This document shows, piece by piece, positions 44,489 to 56,605 of a stretch of DNA of 64,000 nucleotides. Positions within the stretch are counted from its first letter, which is position 1. Each line of letters begins with the position of its first letter. Made by a program: the position numbers and the translations under genes. This DNA comes from Mycoplasmopsis mucosicanis. Its GTDB lineage: Bacteria > Bacillota_I > Bacilli_A > Mycoplasmatales > Metamycoplasmataceae. The notes beneath the pieces were generated by a model that had not been told where the DNA came from, did no database searches, and worked only from the letters and a program-made list of their open reading frames with translations. Location: the NCBI RefSeq assembly GCF_006546935.1, contig NZ_SMDN01000002.1, forward strand, positions 31,205 through 95,204. Reading direction: 5' to 3'.

Positions 44489-46186
44489 GTGCAGGAATTC
44501 TCGAAACAGATCAATTCAAAAAATGAAGAACTAAAACGTACTGATGCTCAAATAACAGAGTATCAAAAAGAATTAGAAGAATTGGAAACATTGGAAAGTG
44601 TGAAAGACGAAGAAATTCAACAGATTCAAGAAGAAATAAATCAAAAAGACAATTTAAAAAGTGAAAAACAACGTGAATCAAGTAAAATTAAGAACCAACT
44701 TTTAACTCCCGCTAGAAATAAATTATCTAAATTACAAAAAAAATTAGATAGAGAACGTAATGAAAATAAGAAAAACAGTATTCGGGAAAAAATGAAACCC
44801 ATACAAACCGAAATAGACAAACATAAAGGTGACATCCGAAGGCTAGATGGTGAGGTGAGAGAACTAGAAAGTAATATATCTCAATTATCGGGTCAACAAA
44901 TGGTTAAAATTAATGAAAAAGATGAAATTTCAGGCAAAATAAGCGACAACATAACGAAAACACAGGAATCTAATGATGAAAAAACAAAATTGCAACAAGA
45001 AATTGAAAGTCTAAAACCACAAAAATCCCAAAAAGAAGCAGAATTAAGTCAAGTGATAAAAAATCTTGAAAAAATTGAAAAAGATTTGGAAACAGCTAAT
45101 TCTTTACAAGATGAAGCTCAAACAAAAGTAAATGAAACTTCCAAAGATTTAGAGAAAAAAGAACAAGATTTTAAAATTAAACAACAAGAATATAAATCTG
45201 CTCAAGAAACACTTAAAACAGCCAATTCTTTACAACAACAAGCCAACAAAACATTACTTGACTTAAAAGCAAAACAAGAACAAGCAACTCAACTTCAAAA
45301 AATGGCTAAAACTGAATCTGACCAGGCAAACAGTAAAAAAGATGAAGCAATTAAATCTAAGAAAGCCAAACAAGAAAAACTTAATGATGTTGGCTCAAAA
45401 TTAACAAAGGCAAAGCAAGAATTATCACAAGCACAAGAAAATGTAAATAATAATAAATTGAGTATAGATGCTAAATCTAATGAATTGAATAACGCGACTA
45501 CAGAAGTGCTGGAAGCAAATACGCTTAAACAACAAGCGGATGAATCATTAGTAGCAGCAAATGATAAAGTTCATCAGTCAAGCAATAATTTTAATTCAAA
45601 AACAAAAGAGTTTGAACAACTTACAAATGAATACAATCAAGCGTTAGAAGACAAAAAGGATATTGAATCAAATCTAGAAGACGCAAATAAAGACATCATT
45701 GAAGAAAAACAAGAAAACAAAGAAGCAATACAAGCAAGAGATGAAGCGTTAAAAAATAAACAAACAGCAGAGCAAAATAAATTAAACACACAAGCCAATA
45801 GAGACGAAACTAAAAAAGTTCAACAACAAAAAAACCAAGAATTAAATAACAAGCAAGTTGAATTAAACGATGAAAAAAGAGAAGTAGACAAAGCAAATAA
45901 ACAATTACAAGAGGCTCAAAAAAACGCTGATTTAAATAAGAAAAAAATTGACGAAGCAACTAAAGTCCGTGATCAAAGACAAAAACAATTAGATAAAATC
46001 AATAAAGAAATAAAAGAAAATAAAGATAAAGAAGATAAACTTAAAAAAGAACTCAAAGAAGTTCAAGACAAGTTAGAAAAAGCCGAAAAACAAGAAGAAA
46101 TAGATAAGAAAAACTCTAAAACCGCAAATGATATTAATGATCAAAGCAAAAATGAGTTAGATAGATTGAGAAACAATTCTAACTAA
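44489..46186 (+). CDS. coiled-coil protein, 3' part of the frameshifted gene
   Basis: 565 residues from a GTG at 44489, but there is no ribosome site and the frame is open and coil-like upstream to about 44460, so it is better read as the continuation of the previous gene. It contains repeated blocks such as TANSLQDEAQTKV… / TANSLQQQANKTL… and ends NELDRLRNNSN with no membrane segment. As a separate product it would be cytoplasmic. Dense long coiled coil throughout. Confidence 0.65.
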   Translation: MQEFSKQINSKNEELKRTDAQITEYQKELEELETLESVKDEEIQQIQEEINQKDNLKSEKQRESSKIKNQLLTPARNKLSKLQKKLDRERNENKKNSIREKMKPIQTEIDKHKGDIRRLDGEVRELESNISQLSGQQMVKINEKDEISGKISDNITKTQESNDEKTKLQQEIESLKPQKSQKEAELSQVIKNLEKIEKDLETANSLQDEAQTKVNETSKDLEKKEQDFKIKQQEYKSAQETLKTANSLQQQANKTLLDLKAKQEQATQLQKMAKTESDQANSKKDEAIKSKKAKQEKLNDVGSKLTKAKQELSQAQENVNNNKLSIDAKSNELNNATTEVLEANTLKQQADESLVAANDKVHQSSNNFNSKTKEFEQLTNEYNQALEDKKDIESNLEDANKDIIEEKQENKEAIQARDEALKNKQTAEQNKLNTQANRDETKKVQQQKNQELNNKQVELNDEKREVDKANKQLQEAQKNADLNKKKIDEATKVRDQRQKQLDKINKEIKENKDKEDKLKKELKEVQDKLEKAEKQEEIDKKNSKTANDINDQSKNELDRLRNNSN

Positions 46187-46206
46187 ACATAAATATGTGT
46201 TAAAAG

Positions 46207-46230
46207 TATTCGGAATTTCCGAATATTTTT
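46207..46230 (+). terminator. terminator after the coiled-coil gene
   Basis: 7-bp stem TATTCGG / CCGAATA with an AATTT loop, then T residues. Confidence 0.75.
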
Positions 46231-46826
46231 AATATCTAATAACTTCAAGGCACTGTATTGTCAAAAATAGATAAAAACACACAAAAGGCACAATTTCCAA
46301 CAACAAACTTGAACTAGATTTTTCAATAAATAATAACTTTAGTGAACAAAACTTTAAAAGATTATTTATTAAACTTATTAGTTTAAAAATTGTTAATAAA
46401 GAAGTTAAAAATATATGGCCAAACTGGTTATATATTTTTATAAACTACTCATTTTTGTGTGTTTTGGTAAAAAAATACAAAACTTAAGTGTTATTTTTTT
46501 TATAATGCTTTAAAGATAAAACTAGGTTATATAAATATTAATTACTAATAAAAATTTACTTAAATAAAATTATTCGAGCAAATGATTTATGAACTTAACT
46601 TGCAAATAAAATTAAGTTCATAAATGTATATGAATTAAGTCTTCTGAAACATAAGTATAGAGTTATTTTGATCAACTATCAACGCAACAAAAATATCATA
46701 AAAATCAATAAGTGGTACAATTAAATCATAAGTATAACTTATGTAATAAAATAAGAAGAATAGTATATATGAATCACACATTTTATCGGGTTTAACTATT
46801 GCTTTATGAATATTAAAAGGAGAATT
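46231..46826. other. gene-poor stretch between the coiled-coil gene and deoD
   Basis: No intact gene. A start-less plus frame (about 46278-46487, SNNKLELDFSINNNF…KIVNKEVKNIWPNWLY) may be a gene fragment, or chance in AT-rich DNA. It contains a dispersed motif copy (46444-46477). A 14-bp inverted repeat ATTTATGAACTTAA (46585-46598 with 46612-46625) has no T-run and may be regulatory for the deo operon. An AAAAGGAGA site precedes deoD. Confidence 0.4.
46444..46477 (+). repeat. dispersed motif copy
   Basis: ACTACTCATTTTTGTGTGTT followed by TTGGTAAAAAAAT. Confidence 0.7.
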
Positions 46827-47534
46827 ATGACACCACACATTAATGCTAAAGAAGGTGAAATTGCAAAAACAGTCTTAATGCCTGGAGACCCTTTAAGAGC
46901 TAAATTTATTGCTGAAACATTTTTAGATCCAGGTTTTAAATTGGTAAATACAGTAAGAAATATGTTTATTTACACAGGAACATATAAAGGCAAAGAAGTT
47001 TCAATTGCTGGTTCAGGAATGGGATGTCCTTCAATTGGAATTTATAGTTTTGAATTATTTGCCTTTTATGGTGTAGAAAATATTATTCGTATTGGTTCGG
47101 CTGGTGCATATGTAAAAGAATTAGATCTTTATGACACTGTACTAGCAAGTGAAGCTATTGGTGATAGTGATCACTTTAGAAGACTTGTTTTAGGTAAAGA
47201 ATTTGCTTCAAAAATTTCTAAACCTTCAAGCGTTCTTAATAAAAGAATTTTAGAATCAGCTAAAAAATTAAATATTCCAGTTGTACAAGACAGAGTACAC
47301 TCATCAGATGTCTTTTATTCAGCTCAATCTCTTGAAGAAAGAATTGAAGAAACTGGTGCAATATGTGTTGAAATGGAATCATATGCATTATTCACTAATG
47401 CTGAAAAATTAAACAAAAATGCTGCTTGTTTGTTAACTGTTTCAGACAACATCGCAACTCATGAATTAACTACTGCAGAAGAAAGACAAACTGCATTCAC
47501 AAATATGATTAAAATTGCTCTTGGAATTTTGTAA
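46827..47534 (+). CDS. deoD: purine-nucleoside phosphorylase
   Basis: 235 residues from ATG 46827, chosen over an upstream ATG at 46806 because AAAAGGAGAATT precedes it and DeoD proteins begin MTPHI. Family motifs: MPGDPLRAK (phosphate/ribose site), GSGMGCPSIGIYS, RIGSAGAY and VEMESYALF, TVSDNI (base site). It splits purine (deoxy)nucleosides into base and sugar-1-phosphate. First gene of deoD-deoA-deoC. Confidence 0.95.
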   Translation: MTPHINAKEGEIAKTVLMPGDPLRAKFIAETFLDPGFKLVNTVRNMFIYTGTYKGKEVSIAGSGMGCPSIGIYSFELFAFYGVENIIRIGSAGAYVKELDLYDTVLASEAIGDSDHFRRLVLGKEFASKISKPSSVLNKRILESAKKLNIPVVQDRVHSSDVFYSAQSLEERIEETGAICVEMESYALFTNAEKLNKNAACLLTVSDNIATHELTTAEERQTAFTNMIKIALGIL

Positions 47535-47535
47535 T

Positions 47536-48834
47536 ATGCGAATAGTAGACTTAATTGAGAAAAAAAGACTTAATCAAAGATTAAGTAATGAAGAAATTAA
47601 ATACCTTATTAATTCATATGTTGCAGGTGAAACACCTGATTATCAAATGGCTGCATTTATAATGGCTGTTATGTTTAATGGTATGGAAAAAGACGAAATA
47701 GCCGAATTTACTAAAACAATGATGCATTCTGGCGATGTAATTGATTTAAGTTCAATACCAGGCATCAAAGTTGATAAACACTCTACTGGTGGTGTAGGTG
47801 ATAAAACTACATTAGCCGTTGCTCCAATTGTTGCTGCATGTGGTGCTCCAGTTGCAAAAATGTCTGGTCGTGGCCTAGGTCATACAGGTGGTACACTTGA
47901 TAAACTAGAGTCAATTCCAGGTTTTAGAATTATGCTTAGTGAGCAAGAATTTATTGAGCAAGTGAAAAAACATGGTATTGCAGTTATTGGACAAACTGGA
48001 CAACTAGTGCCAGCAGACAAAAAACTTTATGCTTTAAGAGACGTAGTAAACTGTGTTCAATCAATTCCGCTTATTGCCTCATCAATAATGTCTAAAAAAT
48101 TAGCAACAGGTTCTGATGCTATTTTGCTAGACGTTAAATGTGGTAATGGTGCTTTTATGAAAAATGTTGAAGAGGCAACTGAACTTGCTAAAACAATGAT
48201 TAGCATAGGTAAATCACTAAATGTTGATGTTCGTGCTGAAATTACAAATATGAACCGTCCAATTGGTCGTGAAATAGGAAACAAAAATGAAGTTTTAGAA
48301 GCTATTGAAACACTTAAAGGTCATGGACCAGCTGATTTCAACGAACTTGTAAAATCTTCATGTTCAACTATTCTATTGCAATCTAAAATTTGTTCAGATT
48401 ACTCACAAGCACACAAAATGGTTGAAGAAGTGATTGCAAATGGTAAAGCGCTAGAAAAATTCTATGAAATGATTAGAGCTCAAGATGGCGATGACCAAAT
48501 AATTCGTGATGCAAAAAAATTCTGAAATCCTAAATACTCACTTGAAGTTAAAGCAAATAAAGATGGCTATCTAGAAATTTTTGATTCATTAACATTTGGT
48601 ATCGTTGCAATGAAACTTGGTGCTGGACGTGCTAAAAAAGAAGACGATATTGACTTTGAAGCAGGTATAACACTAAACAAAAAAACTAATGAAAAAGTAC
48701 AAAAAGGTGATGTTTTATTCACTCTTTACTCATCAAATCCTATTGATGCAAAACTTGTTGAAGAATTAGCCTCTTCATACAGATACAACAGTGAACAAGT
48801 AGAAAATAAAATAATATTAGCTAAATTAAGTTAA
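47536..48834 (+). CDS. deoA: pyrimidine-nucleoside (thymidine) phosphorylase
   Basis: 432 residues; the ATG at 47536 comes one base after the deoD stop. Family motifs are complete: KVDKHSTGGVGDKTTLAVAPIVAACG, KMSGRGLGHTGGTLDKLESIPGF and DVKCGNGAFMK. It releases pyrimidine base and (deoxy)ribose-1-phosphate, feeding phosphopentomutase and DeoC. The C-terminal barrel-sandwich domain (from about 360) is also present. No separate ribosome site, so translation is probably coupled to deoD. Confidence 0.95.
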
Positions 48835-48846
48835 AGAAGGTAAATC

Positions 48847-49512
48847 ATGACAAACTACAATAAATTAATCGATCACACATACTTAAAAGCAGATGCTACA
48901 GTAGCAGAAATTGACAAATTAATCAATGAAGCAAAACAATATGATTTTAAAACAACTTGTGTTAACTCATGTTGAGTTGCTTATGCAAAAGAAAAATTAG
49001 CAGGCACAAATGTTGGAATTACATCAGTAATTGGCTTCCCTTTAGGTGCTTGTTTAAGCAATGTTAAGGCTTTTGAAGCAGCAGAAGCAGTTAAAGCAGG
49101 TGCTGATGAAATTGATATGGTTATCAACATTGGTAAAATGAAACAAGGTGATTACAAATATGTTCTTGAAGACATCAAAACAGTTAAAGCTGCTTTACCA
49201 CACAACGTATTAAAAGTTATTGTTGAAACAGCACTTCTAACTAAAGAAGAAATTGAAGAAGTTACAAGAATTGTAATGCAATCTGGTGCTGAATTTATTA
49301 AAACATCAACAGGATTTTCATCAAGAGGCGCAAGTCTTGAAGATGTTAAAATTATGAAATCAATCTGTGGTGATAAACTTTTAATTAAAGCTGCAGGTGG
49401 AATTAGCAACAAAGACGACCTAATTGCTATGGTTAAAGCTGGTGCAAACAGATTTGGTACTTCACGTTCAATTGCTATTGTTGAAGGTAAAGAATCTAAC
49501 GAAGGCTACTAA
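48847..49512 (+). CDS. deoC: deoxyribose-phosphate aldolase
   Basis: 221 residues with an AAGAAGG site. [11 protein letters not shown] at the start, [28 protein letters not shown] (with the Schiff-base Lys) and IKAAGGI match DeoC. It cleaves deoxyribose-5-phosphate to acetaldehyde and glyceraldehyde-3-phosphate, the last step of the pathway encoded by this operon and deoB. A strong terminator follows. Confidence 0.95.
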
Positions 49513-49524
49513 TAATTTTTGACT

Positions 49525-49550
49525 AAAATACACATTTTTGTGTATTTTTT
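49525..49550 (+). terminator. terminator of the deo operon (motif-like hairpin)
   Basis: 10-bp stem AAAATACACA / TGTGTATTTT with a TTTT loop, then T residues. The sequence resembles half of the dispersed motif (ACACATTTTTGTGTAT). The rest of 49551-49806 holds nothing recognisable beyond AT-rich DNA with a TATATA-rich promoter-like end. Confidence 0.88.
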
Positions 49551-49806
49551 GTTTAATTCTTACGCTCTATAAATCACTAGTTCTCACTGCTTTGATATTT
49601 TTTGCTCAATAAAGTCTTTATTCATAAATCATAGATATTTTGCACCAATAAACACAAAAAAGAATTATGGCAATTACTATTTAAAATGAAATAATGCATA
49701 TTAAAACAGACTAATTCCATTAAAAATGCTTCAAAATTACTAATATTATTCAATTAGATATATAAACTTATTTATAATATATAATTAATATATATAGGGG
49801 TTATAA

Positions 49807-51366
49807 ATGAAAAATAGAAAAATTGTTAAAGGTTTAGTTATTGGAACTCAGGTTGTTGTAGGTATGTTGGCTATTGCTGCAGTTGGATCTACTGGTTTTA
49901 CTATTTCAAAAGCTAAAGAAAGTGATTTTGATAAACTTAAAAAGAAAATAAATTATTTAGTTAATAGAATTATTGATCCAAATCTTAAACAAAAAGGAAT
50001 TAATGCATTAAATGATGAAAAATATAAAAATTTTTCAAATGAAAATTTCGATGAACTAAATAATCTTTTTAAAGAAATTGAGGCTCAAAATGATAAAGAG
50101 CAATCTAATATCGATGCTGAAATAAAAAAAGTAAAATCAAACAAAATACGTAAATCTCTTTTATCACAAAAAATCACTGCAAACGATAGTAACGACTTAA
50201 ATAAAGTGTTAGATAATGCACGTCAAACAATAACAAAAGAGAAAAAAGTTCTAGATAAAATAGAAAATGCCACACTTGATGATGGAGACAAAAACAATTA
50301 TCGTCAAAGACTTTCAAATACTGCTTCTGATGCTGAAATTGATTCATTATTTAGTGAAGTTGTAAACAGTATTACCACAGATTTAGAAAAAATTAGATCA
50401 AAAACCGAAAGTGAAGTTGATAAGATTTTTGGAACTCCTAAATATGATGAACTTAAAAAAGAAGTAATCAAGCCAAGCGATGCATCTAAACATAACCACA
50501 CAAAAAGCGAATATAACTCAATATACAAAGAAGCTGAAAGAATATTTAAAGAGCATTTTGAAGCAGTTAATAAACATTTTAGCGATGCAAAAACTAAATT
50601 TGATGCTTTACCTAATGGAGAATCAAATAATATTACTTCTGACATCAATAGAGAATTAAGAATAGCAAAAAATGCTGTACAGTTAAAACTAGTTGATCGA
50701 AAAATAGACCTCTTTTTATTGAATTTAAATGTGTTAGAAAAAGACAAAAAAGTTGTCAATGATGATTTGCTTATTAAAGTTAAGGTTGATGATGCTCAAG
50801 CTCAAAGTAAATTAAATGGTATTTTTACAACAATTAAGCAAAATATACATGATTGATTACTAAAATTAATTAATAAATCTATTGACAAAGTTGAAAAAAT
50901 GGATTATTCAGCTGGTAAGGCATCTGAAGCAGTTAAAAAACTTTTAGCGAAAATTGAGCAAATTAAAGGCACATTAGATATTGATAAAGTTGAAGAAAAC
51001 ATTCAAAAAACCACCGAAATCATTGATTTTGATGTGTTTTTAGATAAACTTATTAAAGTTATAGACGGCCTTATAAATCAAATTAAACTTCTAGAAAACA
51101 CCAAACAAGCCGAACTTACTGCATTAATTAATAATATAAGTTCAATTGATGATGAAGATACATCATTAAAAGAATTACGTGAAAAAATCACTGCAGAAAA
51201 ACAAAAAGAAATAGAAGCTGCAGTTGCTGAAATAGATAAATTACAAAATATTAATGATGATCAAAAAGCATATTACAGAAAACAAGCAAGAGACGACAAA
51301 AAAACCTATGATGAACTTCAAGCCGTTGTTGCAGAAGCTAAAAGTGTAACAAACGATAAAAAATAA
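49807..51366 (+). CDS. GA-module-like surface protein
   Basis: 519 residues; an AGGGG element precedes the ATG and one TGA Trp lies in HDWLLKL. The N-terminal hydrophobic helix (about 9-34, VIGTQVVVGMLAIAAVG) lacks a lipobox, so it may be an uncleaved anchor. The rest is helical with units like EIEAAVAEIDKLQNINDDQKAYYRKQARDDKKTYDELQAVV that resemble GA modules (albumin-binding three-helix bundles), as in the protein at 20.6-23.2 kb. The binding role is inferred. Confidence 0.75.
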
Positions 51367-51370
51367 TGAT

Positions 51371-51402
51371 AAAAACACAATGTGTCTACATTGTGTTTTT
51401 TA
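51371..51402 (+). terminator. terminator after the GA-like gene
   Basis: 13-bp perfect stem AAAAACACAATGT / ACATTGTGTTTTT with a 4-base loop. Confidence 0.9.
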
Positions 51403-51480
51403 TTCGCATAACTATTAAAATCTTTTAACAAAACTCAACTCAATAAGTAGTGAAATATTGAAATTAAATTTTACTTAAAC

Positions 51481-51510
51481 ACACATTTATGAGTATATTT
51501 GGTCAAATTT
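51481..51510 (+). repeat. dispersed motif copy
   Basis: ACACATTTATGAGTATATTT followed by GGTCAAATTT, between convergent genes, 26 bases before the end of glyA. Confidence 0.75.
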
Positions 51511-51535
51511 AATAGTGCACAATAATGCTTGATTA

Positions 51536-52792
51536 TTACTCATATTGCTTAATAATTGGAAATTCTTTAGTTAGTTCAAGAACTTCATTTTTAAGTTGTT
51601 TTGACTTCATTTTATCTTTTATTATTGTTTGATGTTCAGATAAAATAGTGTGGATTATTTGGGCCAATTCAGGTCATTTAGTGAAGTTTCTTGAAGTCAT
51701 GGCAGCTACACCAATTCTTATTCCACTAGCAACCATTGGACTTAATTCATCATTAGGTATTGTGTTTTTATTGAGTGTAATGTTGAATTTTCCGAGTAGT
51801 TTTTCAGCATCCTTGCCAGTAATTCCATATGACTTATAAGCATTTATTGTAAATAAGTGATTTTCAGTCTTTCCCGATACTATTTCTACACCTCGAGATG
51901 TAAATCACTCGCTAAATTGCTGTGCATTTTTAACAATTTGTTCACCATATTTTTTAAACGATGGTTTTAAAGCTTCATAAAAAGCAGCAGCTTTACCCGC
52001 AATAGCATGGAATAGTGGACCTCCTTGATAGCCTGGAAATACTCATCTATCAATCTTTTTAGCAATTTCAGCATCGTTTGTCATGATAATTGCTCCTCTA
52101 GCTCCACGAAGTGTTTTATGAGTTGTTGAAGTAATTACATCTGCATAACCAACTGGTGAAGGATGAACTCCTGCAATAATCAAACCTGAAATATGTGCTA
52201 TATCGGCCAACAATTTTGCGCCACAAGCATCAGCAATCTCTCTAAATTTTTTAAAATCAACAATTCTAGGATACGCAGAATAACCACAAATTATAACTGC
52301 TGGTTTTTCTTTAATTGCTTGTTCTTTGATTGCTTCATAATCTAATACACCATTTTGATCAACATCATAAGAAACTGAATTGTAGAAAATTCCACTGAAA
52401 CTAATTTTATAACCATGCGTTAAATGACCACCAGAACTAAGTGAAAGTCCCATAATTTTGTCACCGGCGTTAGCTAAAGCGGCTAAAGCAGCCGCGTTTG
52501 CTACTGAACCTGAATATGGTTGCACATTTGCGTATTGAACACCAAAAAGTTTTTTTAGTCTTTCAATTGCTAAAGTCTCAACAACATCAACATTTTCGCA
52601 GCCACCATAATATCTTTTATTTGGATAACCTTCTCCATATTTGTTAGTAAGTACTGAACCAGTGGCTTTTAAAACATCTTCAGAAACATAATTTTCTGAG
52701 GCAATAAGTTCAATGTGATTTTGTTGACGTTTTAGTTCATTGTTTATTGCTTTTTGTAATTCTTTGTCGTTTAATTTTAGATTTTTATACAT
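51536..52792 (-). CDS. glyA: serine hydroxymethyltransferase
   Basis: 418 residues in one frame with TGA as Trp. [11 protein letters not shown] at the start, [36 protein letters not shown] and the PLP lysine in [13 protein letters not shown] are diagnostic. It converts serine and tetrahydrofolate to glycine and methylene-THF. An AGAGGT site lies in the short gap after pheT, so it is the last gene of the rarA-pheS-ung-pheT-glyA unit. Confidence 0.95.
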
Positions 52793-52806
52793 ATTTACTA
52801 TACCTC

Positions 52807-54984
52807 TTAGTTATATTGTTGATTAATTAAATCAATAGTATGAGAACTTGCGCTGATACGAATTGTAACTTTTCTTGATGTGCTTGTTTTGTACTCATCT
52901 ATTTGATAAATACTGAAAATTGAGTACTTTTGGGAAATTTCATTGATTTTTGTTGCAATAGATTCAGTTGGTTTGAGTTCAAATGTTAGATCAACATTTT
53001 TAAGTGGTGCATTATCATATGGAGTAAATAATTTAAAATCGCTCGCACTTATGTCTTTAAATTCTGCTACTCAAAGATCAGGATTTGAGTATGCAGGGTG
53101 AACTTTACCTATTCAACCAATCATTTCATTTTTATGCATTATTTTAGCAGACACATTTGGATGAATATATTTATTATCATCAAATTTAATAAATTCTAAA
53201 TTAGTAATTTTTAGATAATTAATTATGTCTTGTTTTAGAGCGTCAAATGATTTTGTGTTGGTTATTAAACCAATTGTATAATGATTATTATTGATCATAC
53301 CGCATTCAAAAATGTTTATTTTGTCTATTTTTCTTTTGATGTTGTACTCAGCTACCTGCAACATCGATGTTATTATTGAGTTTCTGATCACTTCTCTATC
53401 TTTTGAAACAAAAGTTTGTAATTTGATTGTCTCATTAAAATTAAATGGATTTAGAAAATTATTTTGCTCACTATCAAGAGTAAATGTTCGAACTTCTTTA
53501 TAACCTAATGATTGCAAAAGGTCTTTTGTGATATTTCTTGGTGCAACTTTAAAAGGAACTAGTGTTGGTTTGATTGCTTCAAATTTATCATAACCATAAA
53601 ATCTAAAGTATTCTTCAATAACATCTTCATACGTGTTAATGTCTTTTCTATAATTAGGTGCAGTGACTCTATTTTTGTCCATTTTAAAGCCAATTGTTTT
53701 CAATTGATGTTCTACGAAATCGAAACGATTGAGATCCTTGATATCTCAATTAGCATATATTGCTAACTTTTTGCGATTTTGTAAGACTGAAAAACCTTTT
53801 CTTTCAGCAGGTTTTCCAACAAAGTTGCTAAACGCAATTTTATCTACTGCTGCTTTATAGCGAAGATAATGCATACCAAATCGCAACATTTGTGTATTTA
53901 CTCCACGACCACCTTGAATTGAACTTGCTGACTCAATTTTAATTTGTTTAGCCGCTTTACGCACTAGTGGTGCATCAAAACAACCAATTTCAAAAAGCAC
54001 ATTTTTAGATGTTGAATCAACTGAACTTTGTTCAAGACCCATTACACAAGCCAATGAAATTGGACCTTTTGAGTCCTGGATTGCTAAAACATCTTCAACT
54101 TCAACTTCTTTTCCGCCTAAAATTTGAACTTTTCCACTGAATTTTTCGCATCTTAGTTTGCAACCAATTTTATCTTTGTCATAAGCGTGAGTAGGTGCAC
54201 CAGTAAAAATTAAAGCTAAATTAGAAATATCAATAGCTCAATTATTTTTAGCTTCAACACCGTGTTTTGCTAAAAATAACATATCTAAAAGCTTAGTTTT
54301 GTTCTTTTTCAACTTCGCTTCCATAAAACTTAATGCATGAGATTGTTCTTTACTTGATGAGACTTTTGTTTTGAATTTTGCTTCAATTTTAGGGTTTAAT
54401 CAGTCAAATCATTCAAATTTTGTGTTGTAATAAGCAGCTAATTCACGAGCTAAGACATAGTATGAGTTAGAATCTGGACGGTTTGCTGGTGTTGTTATAT
54501 CAATAATGTAATCATCAAGGCCAAAATATTCAACAGGATCAGCATCAAGAGGCAAAGGATCTTTAAGCATCATTACATCTTCAACATTGAAAGGTAATTT
54601 ACTAATATCAAATCCAAGTTCATTGAAGTTTGCTAGCATTCCTTGTGATTCAATTTGAGCCATTGTTTTTGAACCAAAAACAATATCACCTTTTTGTGAA
54701 CCGACAACAAAAGCAGTCGTATAACAACCAATTTCAGCATTTTTTGCAGTTGTTTGAATAGTAATTTTTTCTTTTTTTGCTAATTCGAGTTCAACTACTG
54801 TTAAATTTTTTGAGTTTGGATTAGGATAAACATTAATAACTTTTGCAAATTTTACACCTTTTACATCGCTAAAACGTGTGATTGATTCAACTTCATAACC
54901 TAAATTATTTATGTCTTTTTCAATGCTTAAATCAAGTTTTTTATGAGGTATAAATTTGTTTAATTCTTTAAGTGTGATTATCAT
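52807..54984 (-). CDS. pheT: phenylalanine-tRNA ligase beta subunit
   Basis: 725 residues, shorter than the usual 790-800. The N-terminal tRNA-binding (EMAP-like) part has [21 protein letters not shown], then B3/B4 ([42 protein letters not shown]), B5 ([24 protein letters not shown]) and a C-terminal region from which the final anticodon-binding-like domain is shortened. The stop is TAA at 52807-52809. It starts 2 bases after the ung stop. A motif copy lies in its 3' end (52910-52940). Confidence 0.92.
52910..52940 (+). repeat. dispersed motif copy inside pheT (diverged)
   Basis: ATACTGAAAATTGAGTACTT followed by TTGGGAAATTT. Weaker match than other copies; within the pheT 3' end. Confidence 0.45.
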
Positions 54985-54986
54985 TT

Positions 54987-55647
54987 TTAGTCCTTTCTTA
55001 AACTAAAATCAATACTTTTGTTCAATTTATTGTTTATTTTTGTGAATATTTGTGAATTTTTAAAACTGTTATTACCACGTGCATAGGATAATGGAGATGG
55101 ATGAGAAGTGCAAAGAACATTATTTGGATCTATTAAACCCTCTTTTATAAGTGGTTTAATAAAGTCTTGAGCTTGCAAACCTCACAAAGCAAAAATAACA
55201 TTGCTATTCCACTCCAAAACAAACTTTAATAGATTCATTACAAATATCTCTCAACCTTGATTTGTGTGTGAGTTGGCTTCATTTTCACGCACACTTAGAA
55301 CAGTATTGAGCAATAAAACGCCTTGTTTTGCTCAATGCTCAAGTGAATATGTTTCAATAAGGGTTTGAGGATATTCTTTATTTATTTCTTTTATAATGTT
55401 TGCTAAACTTCGGGGACATTTATTGAGTTTTGTGCTAAATGCAAGTCCATCTGCTTGACGAGCTTGATGATAAGGATCTTGACCTAAAATAATAACTTTT
55501 GTTTCTGAAGGCTTAAAAAATTCTAGTGCCTTAAAGCGGTCTTTTTCAGTAGGTCAAATGTTGTATTTTTTCCCTTCAATACTCAAAAATGTGTATAAAC
55601 GTAAAAAATAATCTTTATTTTTTTCGTTTTGAATGAACCATAAAAAA

Positions 55648-55661
<14 letters not shown>
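54987..55661 (-). CDS. ung: uracil-DNA glycosylase
   Basis: 224 residues. Catalytic motifs are intact: [17 protein letters not shown] (water-activating Asp), [32 protein letters not shown] and [11 protein letters not shown] (His loop). It removes uracil from DNA. The gene is wedged between pheS (14-base overlap at its start) and pheT (2-base gap), an unusual place. It contains a motif copy (55571-55610) near its N-terminal codons. Confidence 0.93.
55571..55610 (-). repeat. dispersed motif copy inside ung
   Basis: On the minus strand ATTTTTTACGTTTATACACA then TTTTTGAGTATTGAAGGG; encodes [11 protein letters not shown]. One of the coding copies. Confidence 0.65.
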
Positions 55662-56604
<943 letters not shown>

Positions 56605-56605
56605 A

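Noticed and set aside
43173-46186. Programmed -1 ribosomal frameshift in the coiled-coil gene
   Set aside because: The A6G sequence is not in the frame needed for a standard slippery heptamer (the codons are AAA AGA), so indel or error is preferred.
46635-46838. Minus-strand ORF of 67 residues upstream of deoD
   Set aside because: Hydrophobic AT-rich composition, overlaps the deoD start and has no ribosome site.
47515-47535. Earlier deoA start inside the deoD end
   Set aside because: Adds residues from the deoD frame region; ATG 47536 gives the family N terminus.
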